The notes beneath the pieces were generated by a model that was not told the origin of the DNA, made no database searches, and was given only the letters and a program-made list of their open reading frames with translations. Of a stretch of DNA of 64,000 nt, positions 1 through 7,810 are shown piece after piece. The stretch's first letter is position 1, and every line of letters begins with the position of its first letter. The position numbers and the translations under genes are program-made. Source of the DNA: Terrilactibacillus tamarindi (GTDB lineage: Bacteria; Bacillota; Bacilli; Bacillales; Sporolactobacillaceae). Location of the stretch: positions 1 to 64,000 of the forward strand of contig NZ_WNHB01000016.1 in assembly GCF_009718825.1 (NCBI RefSeq), given 5' to 3'.

Positions 1-33
1 ATTCTATTCTATTCTATTCTATTCTATTCTATC
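1..33. repeat. ATTCT pentanucleotide tract
   Basis: Six perfect copies of ATTCT run from the first base of the window and then degenerate. The tract may continue upstream of the window. It lies about 280 bases before spoIVFA. No coding role is visible. Confidence 0.8.
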
Positions 34-43
34 TATTAGTACT

Positions 44-220
44 TGTTCAAAAAGGTGACAAATTAGAAGCAAGAAGATAAGAGCGGCGCAGTTCCTGAGG
101 ACCGGCATTCCACAGGATGTGGTAGCTTCAACGTTACTCACAGGACGTGAGTGGTTTTAGTTGAAGATCCTCTTGGATAGCGCCGAGATTCGTAGCTTAT
201 CATTTGGTGGCTTTTTGAAC
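44..220 (+). repeat. Dispersed repeat family A, full copy (A1)
   Basis: An intergenic element of about 177 bases bounded by inverted ends, TGTTCAAAAAG on the left and CTTTTTGAACA on the right. The left arm continues GTGACAAATTAGAAGCAAG and the right part includes GCCGAGATTCGTAGC. Both arms recur in inverted order at 35013-35156, and the left arm alone recurs near 1999 and 53816. The element has no ORF and fits a small non-autonomous mobile element, but I cannot name a parent transposon. Confidence 0.75.
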
Positions 221-257
221 ATCCTCTTAGTATGAGTTCTAACTCGTCCCTTTTCCT

Positions 258-265
258 CATACACT
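258..265 (+). promoter_or_regulatory. Candidate sigma-E -10 element for spoIVF
   Basis: CATACACT matches the sigma-E -10 consensus CATACANT and lies about 50 bases before the spoIVFA start. The spoIVF operon of B. subtilis is a known sigma-E target. The matching -35 element is poor, so this is a tentative call. Confidence 0.35.
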
Positions 266-316
266 ATATCAATCACTAGTCGTACTTTTAGATATATTGC
301 TAAAGGAAGGGTGCAT

Positions 317-1084
317 ATGAGTCGTCTCAACGAAATTAAAAAGCGTCACCTAGATCGAAAAAAGATGAAGAGCGACATGAGACCTATAAGATTGAATGAT
401 CCTGTTGCATCAGGAAGGGTTCCTTATGGGAAAGAATGTCAAAAAACAGGTGAATCATATCCACTTTTTAAAACCAATCGCTTTTTATTCAAATGTATAG
501 TGGCAGCTTTACTCATATTAGTAGCCATAATTTCAGAGAGATCGATGGATAGTCGATTTAATACCGTAAGAAGCGTGATGGAAAAATCATTTGCAAATGA
601 TTTTCAATTTACCGAAGTATCAAAATGGTATGAGTCCAAATTTGGACAACCATTAGCCTTTTTCCCAAGTCAGACGAAAACAGATAATCGGTCTGAACAA
701 AAGACAACCAAGAGCACCAGTTCAAACGCTATTGCTTTCTCTCAACCTGTAGCTGGTGAGGTAAAAGAGCAGTTTTCAGATTTAAAACAAGGTATTTTAG
801 TCCAAACAACCCCAAAATCAAAAGTTGAAGCAGTGAAAGATGGCATAGTGGTTTTTGTTGGAGAAAAAAAAGAAACCGGAAAAACCATTATTGTTCAACA
901 TCAAAATGGAGCTGAATCTTGGTATGGGCGGTTAAATAAAGTTCACGTAAAAATATATGATAATGTGAAGAAAGGGCAGGATCTTGGGATTGTCTCTGAT
1001 GATACAAATGATAAACATGGTTCTTTCTATTTTGCACTGAAAGAAGACGGAAAATTTGTTGATCCAGCAACCTTATTTCAATGA
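317..1084 (+). CDS. spoIVFA: Stage IV sporulation protein SpoIVFA (regulator of the pro-sigma-K protease)
   Basis: SpoIVFA sits in the outer forespore membrane and holds the protease SpoIVFB inactive until the forespore signals. The protein has about 55 basic cytoplasmic residues, one hydrophobic segment (about residues 57-75, LFKCIVAALLILVAII) and a C-terminal M23/LytM-like domain from about residue 150. That domain keeps the fold signature (KQGILVQT, GKTIIVQHQNG) but lacks the HxH zinc pair, having FYFALKEDG at that position, so it is a non-catalytic LytM domain as in the family. The ATG at 317 is chosen over the GTG at 311 because AAGGAAGGG lies just upstream. The stop overlaps the spoIVFB start by 4 bases. 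Confidence 0.93.
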   Translation: MSRLNEIKKRHLDRKKMKSDMRPIRLNDPVASGRVPYGKECQKTGESYPLFKTNRFLFKCIVAALLILVAIISERSMDSRFNTVRSVMEKSFANDFQFTEVSKWYESKFGQPLAFFPSQTKTDNRSEQKTTKSTSSNAIAFSQPVAGEVKEQFSDLKQGILVQTTPKSKVEAVKDGIVVFVGEKKETGKTIIVQHQNGAESWYGRLNKVHVKIYDNVKKGQDLGIVSDDTNDKHGSFYFALKEDGKFVDPATLFQ

Positions 1085-1956
1085 TGGCTATCATGCGCCA
1101 TTTATTCTTAAAAATCAGGATTCATCCAGTTTTTTGGATAGTCGTTGGGATAGGCCTTTTTACAGGTCATTTTTGGGAAGTTTGTACCATCGTTTTTATT
1201 GTTTTTATTCATGAATGCGGTCATGGTATATCAGCCTTAATTTTTGGGTGGCATGTAGAATCCATTCAATTATTGCCCTTTGGCGGTGTTGCGAAAGTAG
1301 ATAATCATGTCGATAAGCCGGCCTATCAGGAATTAATTGTGACCATTTCAGGTCCCATTCAGCATTTGTGGTTACCGTTAGTTTCTTATTTACTGCTCAA
1401 TACGGGCGTTTGGAACTCTGAAAATCATCAACTTTTTTTGTTTTATAATAAAATGATTCTAGTATTTAACTTGTTACCAATATGGCCTTTAGATGGAGGA
1501 AAAATTTTGCGTATTATCTTGCAGAAATATCTTCCTTTTATGAAAGCTTATACATGGACCCTCCTCTTATCGTGTCTACAATTAGGTTGTTTATCGACAT
1601 TTGTCCTTTTGAATTTCCCTTTCACATTAAATTACTTTGTTATAAGTGGTTTTATTTTAATTTCCATCTATCGGGATTGGATCGAGCGACGGTTTATCTT
1701 TATACGCTTTTTATTATCGAAATGGAACAATACGGTAGGAACGAAGAAAGTTCGTACACGGTATATACAAGGTAACCTGTCCATTGTAAAAGCTCTTCAT
1801 CTTCTTTATAAAAGTTCGCAAAGTCGATACCGGATTATGGGTATGTCTCACAATGAAATAAACGAAATAGAGGAACGAGATATTTTAAATGCTTATTTTA
1901 ATGGGCAATATAATGGTAAGACATTGAATGATATAAAAAACGGGGTGGTAACTTGA
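1081..1956 (+). CDS. spoIVFB: Intramembrane metalloprotease SpoIVFB (processes pro-sigma-K)
   Basis: A site-2-type zinc protease that removes the pro-sequence of sigma-K in the mother cell. The HExxH motif is visible as HECGH (residues 44-48) in a transmembrane helix, and the third ligand lies in NLLPIWPLDGG near residue 137. Four to six hydrophobic segments precede a C-terminal CBS-like domain (from about residue 220, IVKALHLLYKSS), the ATP-sensing part of the family. At 291 residues it has the usual length. ATG codons at 1081, 1084 and 1093 are all possible starts; 1081 gives an ATGA overlap with spoIVFA and so translational coupling. Its probable substrate gene, sigK, is also in this window (61210-61923). 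Confidence 0.95.
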   Translation: MMAIMRHLFLKIRIHPVFWIVVGIGLFTGHFWEVCTIVFIVFIHECGHGISALIFGWHVESIQLLPFGGVAKVDNHVDKPAYQELIVTISGPIQHLWLPLVSYLLLNTGVWNSENHQLFLFYNKMILVFNLLPIWPLDGGKILRIILQKYLPFMKAYTWTLLLSCLQLGCLSTFVLLNFPFTLNYFVISGFILISIYRDWIERRFIFIRFLLSKWNNTVGTKKVRTRYIQGNLSIVKALHLLYKSSQSRYRIMGMSHNEINEIEERDILNAYFNGQYNGKTLNDIKNGVVT

Positions 1957-1978
1957 GTTGCCTCCTGTCTTTTTTTTT
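1943..1978 (+). terminator. Probable terminator after spoIVFB
   Basis: An imperfect stem (GGTGGTAAC / GTTGCCTCC) spans the spoIVFB stop codon and is followed by a run of nine T residues. Confidence 0.6.
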
Positions 1979-1998
1979 GAAATAATACTTACAGAATG

Positions 1999-2042
1999 TG
2001 TTCAAAAAGGTGAAAAGCAAGAAGACAAGAGCGGCGCCTCTT
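1999..2042 (+). repeat. Repeat family A, left-arm fragment (A3)
   Basis: TGTTCAAAAAGGTGAAAAGC continuing AAGAAGACAAGAGCGGCGC repeats the left arm of the copy at 44-220. The right arm is absent. It ends shortly before the RNase G-like start. Confidence 0.7.
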
Positions 2043-2064
2043 CGGATTGATGGGAGATTCATAA

Positions 2065-3234
2065 ATGGAAACACATACATACACAATTGTGGTGGAAAAT
2101 ACTAAAGAATTTGAGAAATGGACGGTCCTTATTGATGATAACGTTCAAACGTTTTATTTGAAACCGAAGGATGCCACCGATCACATAGGGGATATTTTAT
2201 TGGGACAGGTGACCAATATGGTCAAAGGGTTACAAGGCGTGTTTATTGAGTTAGGATCTCCCCAAAAGGGGTTTATTCACCAAAAAGATCTTCTTTATGA
2301 TGTGAAGATGAATCCCTTGCAACAGGGGAATATTCAAAAAGGACAGAAAATGATTGTTCAAGTTGAAAAAGAAGCTGTTCGCAGTAAGGGCCCTAGACTA
2401 ACCCAACATATTCAAATCCGCGGCGAGCATCTCATCTATTTACCTTATAGTCATTATATAGCTGTTTCACATCAACTCTCGATCGATCAAGGTGAAAAAC
2501 TAAAATCATTTCTTCAAGACCAATGTCATGCCCCTGAAGGCGTCATTATACGGACATCTGCTGCTAATATAGAAAAAAGTGATCTCATCTGCGAGTTAGA
2601 AACCTTAAAGCAGAGGTGGATCGAACTGACGAAGACAATCGACATGGATCGTCTGGGGGCTATCCATAAAAAAGAGAATCAACTGCTTCAAGACATTATT
2701 TCTGAGCATCATATCTCAGGTATCATAAATCTATATACCGATCATCCGCAGAAAATAAGTGAAGCTATCCTACCAAAGGTCACTATTATCAGTAGAGGAA
2801 AAGTTGGGTTAGAGCAAAGAAGAATCATTGATAGGGCTTATGCGACGGCAATCAACCGAAAATTAGTTCTTCATTCAGGTGCTGTTTGTATCTTTGATTA
2901 TACGGAGGCATTAACCATTATAGATATTAATTCAGCTGGCGTATCACCCAAGAGAAACTGGGAAGAAACAGCTTATGCTATTAACTTAGAGGCGGCAACT
3001 GAAATAGTAAATCAAATTAAATTGCGACAAATTGGTGGAATGATTCTTATCGATTTCATCCGTTTAACAAACGAAGATCATAAAAAAAAATTACTTCAAT
3101 ACGTTAAATCTTGTTTTCAAAATGATTTTATGACCACAAAAGTTCTTGGCTACTCTAACCTTGGGCTTATGGAACTTACAAGAAAGAAAAAGAGATATGG
3201 AATTCAAGATGCTGTCATAGAGAAGAAACATTAA
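2065..3234 (+). CDS. rng: Rne/Rng family ribonuclease (RNase G-like), short form
   Basis: An endoribonuclease of the RNase E/G family, which cuts single-stranded RNA in mRNA decay and rRNA maturation. An S1-type RNA-binding region is at residues 38-80 (GQVTNMVKGLQGVFIELG). The 5'-sensor and DNase I-like parts follow (GVIIRTSA). Both catalytic aspartates are present, in LTIIDINSAG and GGMILIDFIRL. At 389 residues it is shorter than E. coli RNase G (489): it stops soon after the catalytic core at LGLMELTRKKKRYG and has no CPxC zinc-link cysteines. B. subtilis lacks the gene, but it occurs at this position in other Bacillales as far as I recall. It lies between spoIVFB and rplU. Confidence 0.88.
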   Translation: METHTYTIVVENTKEFEKWTVLIDDNVQTFYLKPKDATDHIGDILLGQVTNMVKGLQGVFIELGSPQKGFIHQKDLLYDVKMNPLQQGNIQKGQKMIVQVEKEAVRSKGPRLTQHIQIRGEHLIYLPYSHYIAVSHQLSIDQGEKLKSFLQDQCHAPEGVIIRTSAANIEKSDLICELETLKQRWIELTKTIDMDRLGAIHKKENQLLQDIISEHHISGIINLYTDHPQKISEAILPKVTIISRGKVGLEQRRIIDRAYATAINRKLVLHSGAVCIFDYTEALTIIDINSAGVSPKRNWEETAYAINLEAATEIVNQIKLRQIGGMILIDFIRLTNEDHKKKLLQYVKSCFQNDFMTTKVLGYSNLGLMELTRKKKRYGIQDAVIEKKH

Positions 3235-3243
3235 AATAGATAA

Positions 3244-3272
3244 TTGACAGTCTGCCCATACTATGGTAATCT
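3244..3272 (+). promoter_or_regulatory. Sigma-A promoter of the rplU operon
   Basis: TTGACA at 3244-3249 and TAATCT at 3267-3272 are separated by exactly 17 bases. It lies about 150 bases before rplU and directly upstream of the structured leader. Confidence 0.75.
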
Positions 3273-3279
3273 ATTTTGG

Positions 3280-3415
3280 TAGTGTTTAAAGGTAAAGGTC
3301 TGTCTTTTACTCATGACACCTACATGGAGCCCCCGCTCCAACCGCGCAAACGAGGTCTTATAAATGCATAAATAAAATGCTACCTTAGAGTTTGGCGAGT
3401 CTGAGATATTAGGAG
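3280..3415 (+). ncRNA. L21-type ribosomal protein leader RNA
   Basis: The leader between the promoter and the rplU Shine-Dalgarno is about 135 nt long and carries short stems (GGAGCCCCCGCTCC is visible at its centre). Firmicute rplU-prp-rpmA operons commonly have an L21 leader thought to bind a product of the operon. The call rests on position and local hairpins; I could not fold it against the family model. Confidence 0.55.
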
Positions 3416-3423
3416 GTGCAGAG

Positions 3424-3732
3424 ATGTACGCAATTATTGAAACTGGTGGAAAACAATTTAAAGTTGAAGAAGGTCAAGTTCTTTACATTGAAAAACTTCA
3501 AGCTGAAGCTGGAGAAACGGTTACTTTTGACAAAGTTCTTTTCGTTGGTGGTGAAGATGTTAAAGTTGGTGCCCCAACAGTAGAAGGAGCTACAGTTACA
3601 GCAAAAGTTGATGCTCATGGCCGCAATAAAAAAGTTGTCGTTTTTAAATTCAAAAAAAGAAAAAATTATCGTAAAAAACAAGGCCATCGTCAACCTTTTA
3701 CTAAAGTAACGATTGATAAAATTAATGCCTAG
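3424..3732 (+). CDS. rplU: 50S ribosomal protein L21
   Basis: A 102-residue protein that binds 23S rRNA in the large subunit. It has the standard L21 opening ([17 protein letters not shown]), the basic tail with [17 protein letters not shown], and full family length. AGGAGGTG lies 8 bases before the ATG. It is first in the rplU-prp-rpmA operon, with the protease gene starting 12 bases after its stop. Confidence 0.98.
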   Translation: MYAIIETGGKQFKVEEGQVLYIEKLQAEAGETVTFDKVLFVGGEDVKVGAPTVEGATVTAKVDAHGRNKKVVVFKFKKRKNYRKKQGHRQPFTKVTIDKINA

Positions 3733-3744
3733 GAGTTTTCATTC

Positions 3745-4074
3745 GTGATTAAGGTAGATATCAAGCGTAACCATACAGGAGATATTTTATCCTTCACGAT
3801 AAAAGGACATGCTGATAGCGGTCCTTATGGATATGATCTTGTCTGTGCGGGTGTTTCGGCTGTATCCTTTGGATCACTAAATGCCATCGAAGCTTTGACA
3901 GGAATTACTCCAGATATCCAAGACACTGAGAATGGTGGTTTTCTAAGTTGCCATTTTCCTGAAGATATTGATCAAGATGCTTGGATGAAGGTTCAACTTT
4001 TGTTAGAAGGCATGATTGTTTCTCTTAAAACGATTGAAGAATCCTACGGTCAACATATTCAAATTCATTCTTAA
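3745..4074 (+). CDS. prp: Ribosomal-processing cysteine protease Prp (YsxB)
   Basis: Prp removes the N-terminal extension of ribosomal protein L27 in Firmicutes. The catalytic pair is in the expected place: His22 (KGHADSG) and Cys34 ([10 protein letters not shown]). Its 109 residues match the family. Translation starts at GTG 3745, preceded by TAGGAG, which overlaps the end of rplU. The substrate, L27, is encoded next and carries the matching cleavable extension. Confidence 0.95.
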   Translation: MIKVDIKRNHTGDILSFTIKGHADSGPYGYDLVCAGVSAVSFGSLNAIEALTGITPDIQDTENGGFLSCHFPEDIDQDAWMKVQLLLEGMIVSLKTIEESYGQHIQIHS

Positions 4075-4088
4075 GGAGGTGCTTTTGC

Positions 4089-4379
4089 ATGTTAAAATTA
4101 AATCTTCAATACTTTTCATCTAAAAAAGGTGTAGGTAGCACAAAAAACGGTCGTGACTCTATCTCAAAACGTCTTGGTGCTAAACGTGCCGATGGACAAT
4201 TCGTTACAGGTGGATCTATTCTTTTCCGTCAACGCGGAACAAAAATTTATCCAGGCGTTAACGTAGGTCGTGGTGGAGATGACACTCTTTTTGCTAAAGT
4301 AGCTGGCGTTGTTAAATTTGAACGCGTTGGTCGTGACCGCAAACAAGTAAGTGTATATCCAGAAGTGAAAGAAGCATAA
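4089..4379 (+). CDS. rpmA: 50S ribosomal protein L27, precursor with cleavable N-terminus
   Basis: L27 lies at the peptidyl-transferase centre. The protein opens with [17 protein letters not shown], the Firmicute extension that ends at the aromatic residue where Prp cuts (after Phe9). The mature part ([27 protein letters not shown]) is standard. A strong AAGGAGGTG precedes the ATG. It is the last gene of the rplU operon and is followed by a terminator. Confidence 0.98.
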   Translation: MLKLNLQYFSSKKGVGSTKNGRDSISKRLGAKRADGQFVTGGSILFRQRGTKIYPGVNVGRGGDDTLFAKVAGVVKFERVGRDRKQVSVYPEVKEA

Positions 4380-4413
4380 GCCCATTTCCATTATTATAAT
4401 GTCAAATGGTAGG

Positions 4414-4461
4414 CAGTGGATGTTTTCCTTTATAACGGGATAATGCATCCACTGTTTTTTT
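4414..4461 (+). terminator. Terminator of the rplU-prp-rpmA operon
   Basis: A 9-bp perfect stem (CAGTGGATG / CATCCACTG) is followed by seven T residues. The remaining bases up to spo0B (4462-4703) are AT-rich and show no further gene. Confidence 0.9.
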
Positions 4462-4703
4462 ATACATATTCGATCACACTTGGAAGAATATGTAGCAATG
4501 GTTATTCTAGCTATAGCTTATAAATAAATGAGACATGAAAGCCATAAGGGCTTAGTTTGCCTTAATAGATTGGAATATTCTAATTTTAATACGTGTTTAT
4601 CTTAGAATAATGAATCTAAAATTATGTTAACGCATACACAATTTGATTTTCCTTTCTGTTATATTTATATTTACGATAAAAAAGTGATACCTTAGGGGAT
4701 TTT

Positions 4704-5246
4704 GTGATGATTAACGAAAAGAAATTAATCGACTATTTTCGTCATATGCGGCACGATTGGTTAAATGATGTTCAACTCATTAAAGGCTACTTATCGCTTG
4801 AAAATTATCATGAAGTTGATCGAATCATCGATCAAATTATTACGAAAGCTAAAAATGAATCAAAATTATCGAATTTACAAGTTCCTATACTAACGACATA
4901 TATCATGACATATAACTGGTTGGACCATCATCTTCATCTTTCTTTTCAAGTTATTGGGAGAAATGACAATGATTTATCAAAGTATGATCGTAAAATGGTC
5001 CAAGTCATAAAAAAGACGCTTCGTCAATTTGATAAACATGTTTTAAAATACAAGGACAATCGGATGTTTCTAACGTTCGATGTAAGTCAAAAAAAACCAA
5101 TTATAATCTTTGATTTTACAGGCGAAATTGAGAATGTTAAGGTTATAGAGAATTCGATTCATTCATCCGAAATGTATGGTTTAGTTCGATTTGTTGAACA
5201 TTATATCAATGAGACAAAAGCAAATATCGTTTTAGAATTAGAATAA
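4704..5246 (+). CDS. spo0B: Sporulation initiation phosphotransferase Spo0B
   Basis: Spo0B passes phosphate from Spo0F to Spo0A in the sporulation phosphorelay. The active-site histidine is in RHMRHDWLND (His17 counted from the GTG), the typical Spo0B helix motif. The C-terminal half resembles a degenerate histidine-kinase ATPase domain without its nucleotide motifs, as in the family. Its 180 residues are close to the 192 of B. subtilis. GTG 4704 and ATG 4707 are both possible starts after the AGGGGAT Shine-Dalgarno. It sits 15 bases upstream of obgE, the usual spo0B-obg pair. Confidence 0.93.
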   Translation: MMINEKKLIDYFRHMRHDWLNDVQLIKGYLSLENYHEVDRIIDQIITKAKNESKLSNLQVPILTTYIMTYNWLDHHLHLSFQVIGRNDNDLSKYDRKMVQVIKKTLRQFDKHVLKYKDNRMFLTFDVSQKKPIIIFDFTGEIENVKVIENSIHSSEMYGLVRFVEHYINETKANIVLELE

Positions 5247-6548
<1,302 letters not shown>

Positions 6549-6560
6549 AGGACTTGTACA

Positions 6561-7016
6561 ATGAAAGAGAAGCAACAATTTTATTTAGTTCGTGAAGATG
6601 TTCTTTCCGAATCCATGCAAAAAGTGTTGCAAGTTAAGCAATTAATCGAAAGAAAGCAAGCTGAAAACGTAACGGAAGCGGTGAAGATGGTAGGTTTAAG
6701 TCGTAGCGCCTATTATAAATATCGTGATGGAATTTTTCCATTTCATCAAATTATGAAGGAAAATATTGTCACTTTATTAATTCATTTAGAAGATCAAAAA
6801 GGGAGTTTGACACAATTATTGGAAGTTGTTGCAAAAGCAGGGTGTAATATTTTAACGATCCATCAAACGATACCCTTACAAGGATCGGCTAATGTAACCT
6901 TATCACTTGATACGAGTGCTGTAGTTTGGAATTTTAATCAATTTATCGAAGAACTGAAGAACTTAGATTCTGTGGATCAAGTCAATATAATTGGCACAGG
7001 GGGCTACAATAAGTAA
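6561..7016 (+). CDS. pheB: ACT-domain protein PheB (UPF0735)
   Basis: A 151-residue protein with a helical N-terminal part (residues 1-65, AVKMVGLSRSAYYKYRDG) and a C-terminal ACT domain (about 75-148, GSLTQLLEVVAKAGCNILT). ACT domains bind amino acids, but the ligand and exact role of PheB are not settled. In B. subtilis it lies between obg and pheA (prephenate dehydratase). Here pheA is absent and the next gene is a convergent repressor that overlaps the pheB end by 13 bases. Confidence 0.88.
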   Translation: MKEKQQFYLVREDVLSESMQKVLQVKQLIERKQAENVTEAVKMVGLSRSAYYKYRDGIFPFHQIMKENIVTLLIHLEDQKGSLTQLLEVVAKAGCNILTIHQTIPLQGSANVTLSLDTSAVVWNFNQFIEELKNLDSVDQVNIIGTGGYNK

Positions 7017-7534
7017 CCCGCTTCTGCCAAAGCACTACATACAGTATTAAGAATGTCTTCGGTTGGAGCTTCAATCAAATGGAGATGAACGCCTTCTGTT
7101 AATGTTGATAGGAGAGGAGCGTTTGTCTCTTTTAATTTTTCTATAAAATGGGCTACTTCCAAACGGTTTTTTATCATTAGAGATCCAGTTAATTCACCGT
7201 AGATGGGATGATCAATGGTCACATTTTTTACAACGGCTCCACAATCAACCATAATGTTGAGTTCTTTTTGTGTATCTTCAAGCTGATGCTGACAAGCAAT
7301 GACACGTTGTTTGGTTGTAGAATCGGATTGAGATAAAAAAAGATATCCTTGTGAGGTTGCAATGATGGGATGATTCTTGGCTTTAAGTAAAGAAATATCT
7401 TGAACAATTACTTGGCGACTGACATTCGTACGTTTGGCAAGTTCACTACCGGTTATCGGTTCACGATTAGATTTTAATAACCTTAATAAATAAGCTCTTC
7501 GATCAGAACCATTTTGTTTTACATGATCACGCAT
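7004..7534 (-). CDS. niaR: NiaR-type transcriptional repressor of NAD biosynthesis
   Basis: A nicotinic-acid-responsive repressor. The N-terminal winged helix is at about residues 15-65 (TGSELAKRTNVSRQVIVQDI), and the C-terminal 3H domain has its histidines in NVTIDHPIYGEL, VAHFIEKL and GVHLHLIEAP. The length of 176 residues is normal. In B. subtilis niaR is next to nifS-nadBCA and safA; here those nad genes are missing, while nadE lies two genes away beyond safA, a plausible target. The control sites were not identified. Confidence 0.88.
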   Translation of the reverse strand: MRDHVKQNGSDRRAYLLRLLKSNREPITGSELAKRTNVSRQVIVQDISLLKAKNHPIIATSQGYLFLSQSDSTTKQRVIACQHQLEDTQKELNIMVDCGAVVKNVTIDHPIYGELTGSLMIKNRLEVAHFIEKLKETNAPLLSTLTEGVHLHLIEAPTEDILNTVCSALAEAGYLL

Positions 7535-7624
7535 ATAAACAACCCCTGAAACAATATAATGGAAAAGGATGCTCGAGGTGAGGAAGAAACATCATCGACT
7601 CACACGAACAAACACACTTTCATT

Positions 7625-7722
7625 ATAAAGAAAACTTGCCGATTGGCAAGCCGTAGGCGCAGATAAAATCAGTGTAAAGAAAAATTGCCGATTGCGGGGC
7701 CAGCTCAAGACAGAGGCTTTAA
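7625..7722 (-). repeat. Repeat family C, two copies in tandem
   Basis: TAAAGAAAACTTGCCGATTG at 7625 and a near-identical start at 7675 open two related units; the second ends with GACAGAGGC. Inverted copies lie at 40662-40710 and 59171-59219. The stretch between niaR and safA (7535-7810) otherwise holds only the safA control region. Confidence 0.65.
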
Positions 7723-7768
7723 TGAAGATTTCTTTATTTGTGAAAGTGTGGCAATCTGCCCATGTACA

Positions 7769-7776
7769 CATATAAT
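7769..7776 (+). promoter_or_regulatory. Possible sporulation (sigma-E-like) -10 element for safA
   Basis: CATATAAT resembles the sigma-E -10 box and lies 35 bases before the safA start. No convincing -35 element is visible. TATAAT within it could also serve sigma-A. Confidence 0.3.
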
Positions 7777-7810
7777 GATAAATGAAATTTTCCTAGGAGG
7801 TATAGATGTC

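Noticed and set aside
7685-7810. N-terminal extension of safA
   Set aside because: The extra 42 codons run through a dispersed repeat and place the strong AGGAGG inside the gene; GTG 7811 gives the LysM-type start.
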